Shown: positions 61,974 through 64,000 of the stretch, piece after piece
Layout of the letters: each line of letters starts with the position of its first letter
How positions within the stretch are numbered: position 1 is the first letter of the stretch
DNA from: Cryobacterium sp. Y29
GTDB lineage: Bacteria > Actinomycetota > Actinomycetes > Actinomycetales > Microbacteriaceae
NCBI RefSeq assembly: GCF_002929825.1
Contig: NZ_PJJN01000037.1
Location: 1-64,000, forward strand
Length of the DNA stretch: 64,000 nt
Direction of reading: 5' to 3'
The notes under the pieces: generated by a model
Database searches by the model: none
The model's input: only the letters and a program-made list of their open reading frames with translations
What the model was told of the DNA's origin: nothing
Made by a program: the position numbers and the translations under genes

Positions 61974-62489
61974 TTAACCGCCGAAGTCAGCGAGCATCGA
62001 GATGGAGGATCCAGCCGCGTGACATGCCGCGGCGATGGCAGAAGTGGCACCCTGCCACTCAGCCGACTCATGGTCAAAGCGTGCACCACTGAGTGAAGCC
62101 TCGGCTGTTTTCAGGAAGATCACGGAAGCCGTGACTAGGTCTCCGACCTCAGAATCGTTCACCAACACATGCTCATACCCGGTGGCGACCATGTCCATCT
62201 GAGCAACGAGCTGATCTACGGTCAGGACTCCAGCCGCAAAACCGGCCGCAGTGTTGCCCTCCATCGTGGCGATTGCCGTGACCTGTCCGCAAACATGGTC
62301 CGTGCTTATGGCAGATTCACCTGCCCGCGGGGCCGCCGGCGGGGTTGATGCGCTGGTGGGCAGGGCAACTTCTGCTGTCTGCTCCTCCGGCTCTGCAACA
62401 GCGGATGCGCAACCGGCGATGGCTAAAGCGAAAACCGTCGCAGCCACAACCGTGAGACTTTTGGAAAGAGTGCCGTGCTTGTAGCTCAT
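61974..62489 (-). CDS. Small lipoprotein, family A paralogue
   Basis: A 171-residue lipoprotein with lipobox ALAIAGCASA, an acidic/Thr-Pro linker and a helical domain (HVCGQVTAIATMEG at the start, SAEWQGATSAIAAACHAAG near the end). Its layout matches the lipoprotein at 55653. It is convergent with the previous lipoprotein gene. Function unknown. Confidence 0.7.
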   Translation of the reverse strand: MSYKHGTLSKSLTVVAATVFALAIAGCASAVAEPEEQTAEVALPTSASTPPAAPRAGESAISTDHVCGQVTAIATMEGNTAAGFAAGVLTVDQLVAQMDMVATGYEHVLVNDSEVGDLVTASVIFLKTAEASLSGARFDHESAEWQGATSAIAAACHAAGSSISMLADFGG

Positions 62490-62697
62490 GTGACTTGGAA
62501 CCTAACGATGCTTCGTGCATGAAGTATTAGGCCGGTTCTGTCAGTGAGCCTGGCCACGACCAGAGTACAAGGCCCGCGCCATCCTCATTCCGCCCAGGTC
62601 CACACGAGTTGCTGGTCGGGCGCTCTGCTTTGCGACTTCATGATCCGCAATTGACATGGAAACGGATAACCGCCTTCCCGAGACTGGCGGCTAATCG

Positions 62698-62723
62698 TCC
62701 CGTAGGGGGTTCCCCTTAAGAGA
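62698..62723 (+). repeat. Recombination-site-like dyad, site 6
   Basis: Left arm TCCCGTAGGGGG (exact consensus), centre TT, right arm CCCCTTAAGAGA. Upstream bases TAATCG resemble those before sites 2 and 4. Not next to a recombinase. Confidence 0.65.
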
Positions 62724-62784
62724 CGTGCTGTCGGTATCCCGGGGCGGTCTACGCGTCAGAGTGGTTGGTGAGAGGATCTTCTGT

Positions 62785-63591
62785 ATGGGGGCGACTGAGG
62801 ACGATGAACTGCGTGGCCTGCAAGCACGGGCCTACGGTCGAAAGGCCGACATCCATCAAGACTTTCCAGCACAAGTGCGGCTTCAGGAACTCGAGGACGC
62901 GAGACGGCAACTAGCGCCGCAACTTCTCGATGCGGTTATGCCCCCGGAGCCTACCGTCGATCCGATCGACGTGTCCGGCAGCGAAGAAGAGTCCCATCTC
63001 GTCGATGACGAGCAGGAACGCCCGACTCACGAATTCTTGAGACGTTTTGCTCGCCTCGCTCTTGCCGTTGGGGATCGACTCGCCCGTGTCCGTCGCTCGA
63101 CCGTGTTGATTGCGCTCGGTCTCGCCGTCATCGCGAGCGTCATCGCGGCCGCCCTCATTCTTGTCGAGCGGGTCCAGCCCGATCCTCTCCAGACCGGAGC
63201 CGACCAGGTCGCCCGACTATCAATCGATCCCAGCTATCAGGTCCCCGGCATTTTCCAGCACATCGCAGCTGAAGGCGATGCTGCGCAGGCCTTCCACGAG
63301 TTCTACGGGCTCCGTGCAGTCGTCGCGGCCGGCGGCTGGTTCGGTAGCGGCGCAGAGGACGAGTGCCTGAGCGTCTTCTTGGCCGCGGACGGCGAGAACT
63401 CCGACTCAAATTCATTCTCGGGGCGGGTCAGGGGCGGTTGTGCAGCGGGGCCGTTTCCGGCGATGACCCAGTTGATGGCGGACGACGAAGACCTTCCCGG
63501 CGAACTGCAGTCGGCGTTCCCGGGACCGACCGCCCTGCAGTTCGTCTACGACAAAGCGAACCAGGAGATCGTGATCTACGCGGGCGAATAA
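62785..63591 (+). CDS. Single-pass membrane protein of unknown function
   Basis: A 268-residue protein: cytoplasmic acidic N-terminal region of about 120 residues (LRGLQARAYGRKADI at its start), one membrane segment (VLIALGLAVIASVIAAALILV) and an external domain of about 125 residues with two Cys (EDECLSVFLA and GGCAAGPF). GAGAGGA precedes the ATG at 62785. Proteins with the same N-terminal opening are common in Microbacteriaceae-like genomes (from memory). It begins 62 bases after site 6 and ends at the possible site 7. Confidence 0.65.
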   Translation: MGATEDDELRGLQARAYGRKADIHQDFPAQVRLQELEDARRQLAPQLLDAVMPPEPTVDPIDVSGSEEESHLVDDEQERPTHEFLRRFARLALAVGDRLARVRRSTVLIALGLAVIASVIAAALILVERVQPDPLQTGADQVARLSIDPSYQVPGIFQHIAAEGDAAQAFHEFYGLRAVVAAGGWFGSGAEDECLSVFLAADGENSDSNSFSGRVRGGCAAGPFPAMTQLMADDEDLPGELQSAFPGPTALQFVYDKANQEIVIYAGE

Positions 63592-63593
63592 CG

Positions 63594-63619
63594 ATATCGA
63601 ACGGGTCCCCGTGCGAGGC
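63594..63619 (+). repeat. Possible dyad, site 7 (weak)
   Basis: Left arm ATATCGAACGGG, centre TC, right arm CCCGTGCGAGGC. Only the core GGGTCCC and the position just after a stop codon support it. Confidence 0.2.
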
Positions 63620-63698
63620 AACGTCCAAGGGTTTAGTGCGTCGAGCCACGTCGATATCGCGACGACGATACGGCGGAGATAGGGGGAAAATTGGGCAT

Positions 63699-63878
63699 TT
63701 GCTGTCCTGTGCTAGGAGCCTGACCGTAGTCGTAGCCATTTTCGCGCTGACTGGATGCGCAGTCTCGGCTCCAAATGCTGGTGATACAGCATCTGGAACC
63801 TCGACGCCGCAAGTGAGTGACGCGCCGGTCGAAATTGACTCTGACACACTCGTCCTTCCGGCCGCGTCTGAAGAATGA
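63699..63878 (+). CDS. Short lipoprotein, probably truncated
   Basis: A 59-residue frame with TTG start: signal and lipobox SLTVVVAIFALTGCAVS, then a Ser/Thr/Pro linker that ends in a stop. The first part resembles the lipoprotein at 61974 (SLTVVAATVFALAIAGC), but the helical domain is absent, so this is a truncated or frameshifted paralogue. AGGGGG lies 12 bases upstream. Confidence 0.45.
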   Translation: MLSCARSLTVVVAIFALTGCAVSAPNAGDTASGTSTPQVSDAPVEIDSDTLVLPAASEE

Positions 63879-64000
63879 GTAGCGACCACCTTGTGCAATG
63901 GATTCCGCAGGCGACGGATTGACCAGACATTTGGGCTCGGCGGCCGGGGCTTCTGGCGTCGAACGTCCGCGATCCCGTCGCGACTCTTGAATGTTGAATC

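Noticed and set aside
1..64000. CRISPR arrays
   Set aside because: No regularly spaced direct repeats of CRISPR size were seen; the 26-bp dyads are hundreds to thousands of bases apart.

Overview
The window is high-GC actinobacterial chromosome. GCATCC/GGATGC-rich coding sequence, leaderless or GTG starts, actinobacterial conjugation families (DUF6112, SCO6880, DUF4913), a CmtR-type regulator and a TM2 protein all point to a soil or freshwater actinomycete, most likely Microbacteriaceae. That family assignment is inference; no rRNA or tRNA gene is present. Almost everything looks like accessory DNA.

Layout. (1) 1-17158, minus strand: a defence island. It holds a Qat system (qatA-qatB-qatC-qatD, 7080 to 2273), followed by a DUF4365 nuclease-like gene and a gene cut off by an IS end at the left edge. 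Upstream of qat is a type I restriction-modification operon: an HTH plus degenerate-methylase gene, hsdM, hsdS, hsdR and an overlapping SIR2-like gene. (2) 17397-19760: three membrane or envelope genes (one TM2 protein). (3) 19907-22992, minus strand: four coupled genes (XRE regulator, ImmA/IrrE peptidase, DUF6545-like membrane protein, alpha/beta hydrolase). They are divergent from the next block across four phased copies of a 14-bp palindrome. (4) 23269-40889, plus strand: a conjugative-element backbone (prim-pol, ParB-like, cell-wall hydrolase, two DUF6112 subunits, TrbL/VirB6, SCO6880, VirB4, VirD4, SSB, DUF4913). Two cargo insertions interrupt it: a NYN-OST-HTH protein, and a cmtR-CDF metal-resistance cluster. 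No relaxase or intact integrase is visible. (5) 41140-45340: a scrap heap with an OST-HTH fragment, two broken tyrosine recombinases, an IS3 remnant and an IS110 remnant. (6) 45882-54629, minus strand: a LacI-controlled arabinoside-use operon (ABC transporter, GH1, GH43 and a secreted GH54 with three ricin-type lectin domains). (7) About 55574-63878: a cassette-like array of small genes separated by copies of a 26-bp dyad, with two copies of a small serine recombinase that are each bounded exactly by that dyad.

How the parts fit. Regions 1 and 3 are defence or stress modules. Region 4 is the transfer machinery that may have delivered neighbouring cargo. Region 6 takes up and splits arabinose-containing oligosaccharides, and the secreted GH54 enzyme works outside the cell. 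Region 7 is the best candidate for something undescribed: minimal site-specific elements of about 0.65-0.69 kb carrying only a Pin/Hin-like recombinase, inserted at repeated hix-like sites between unrelated small genes.
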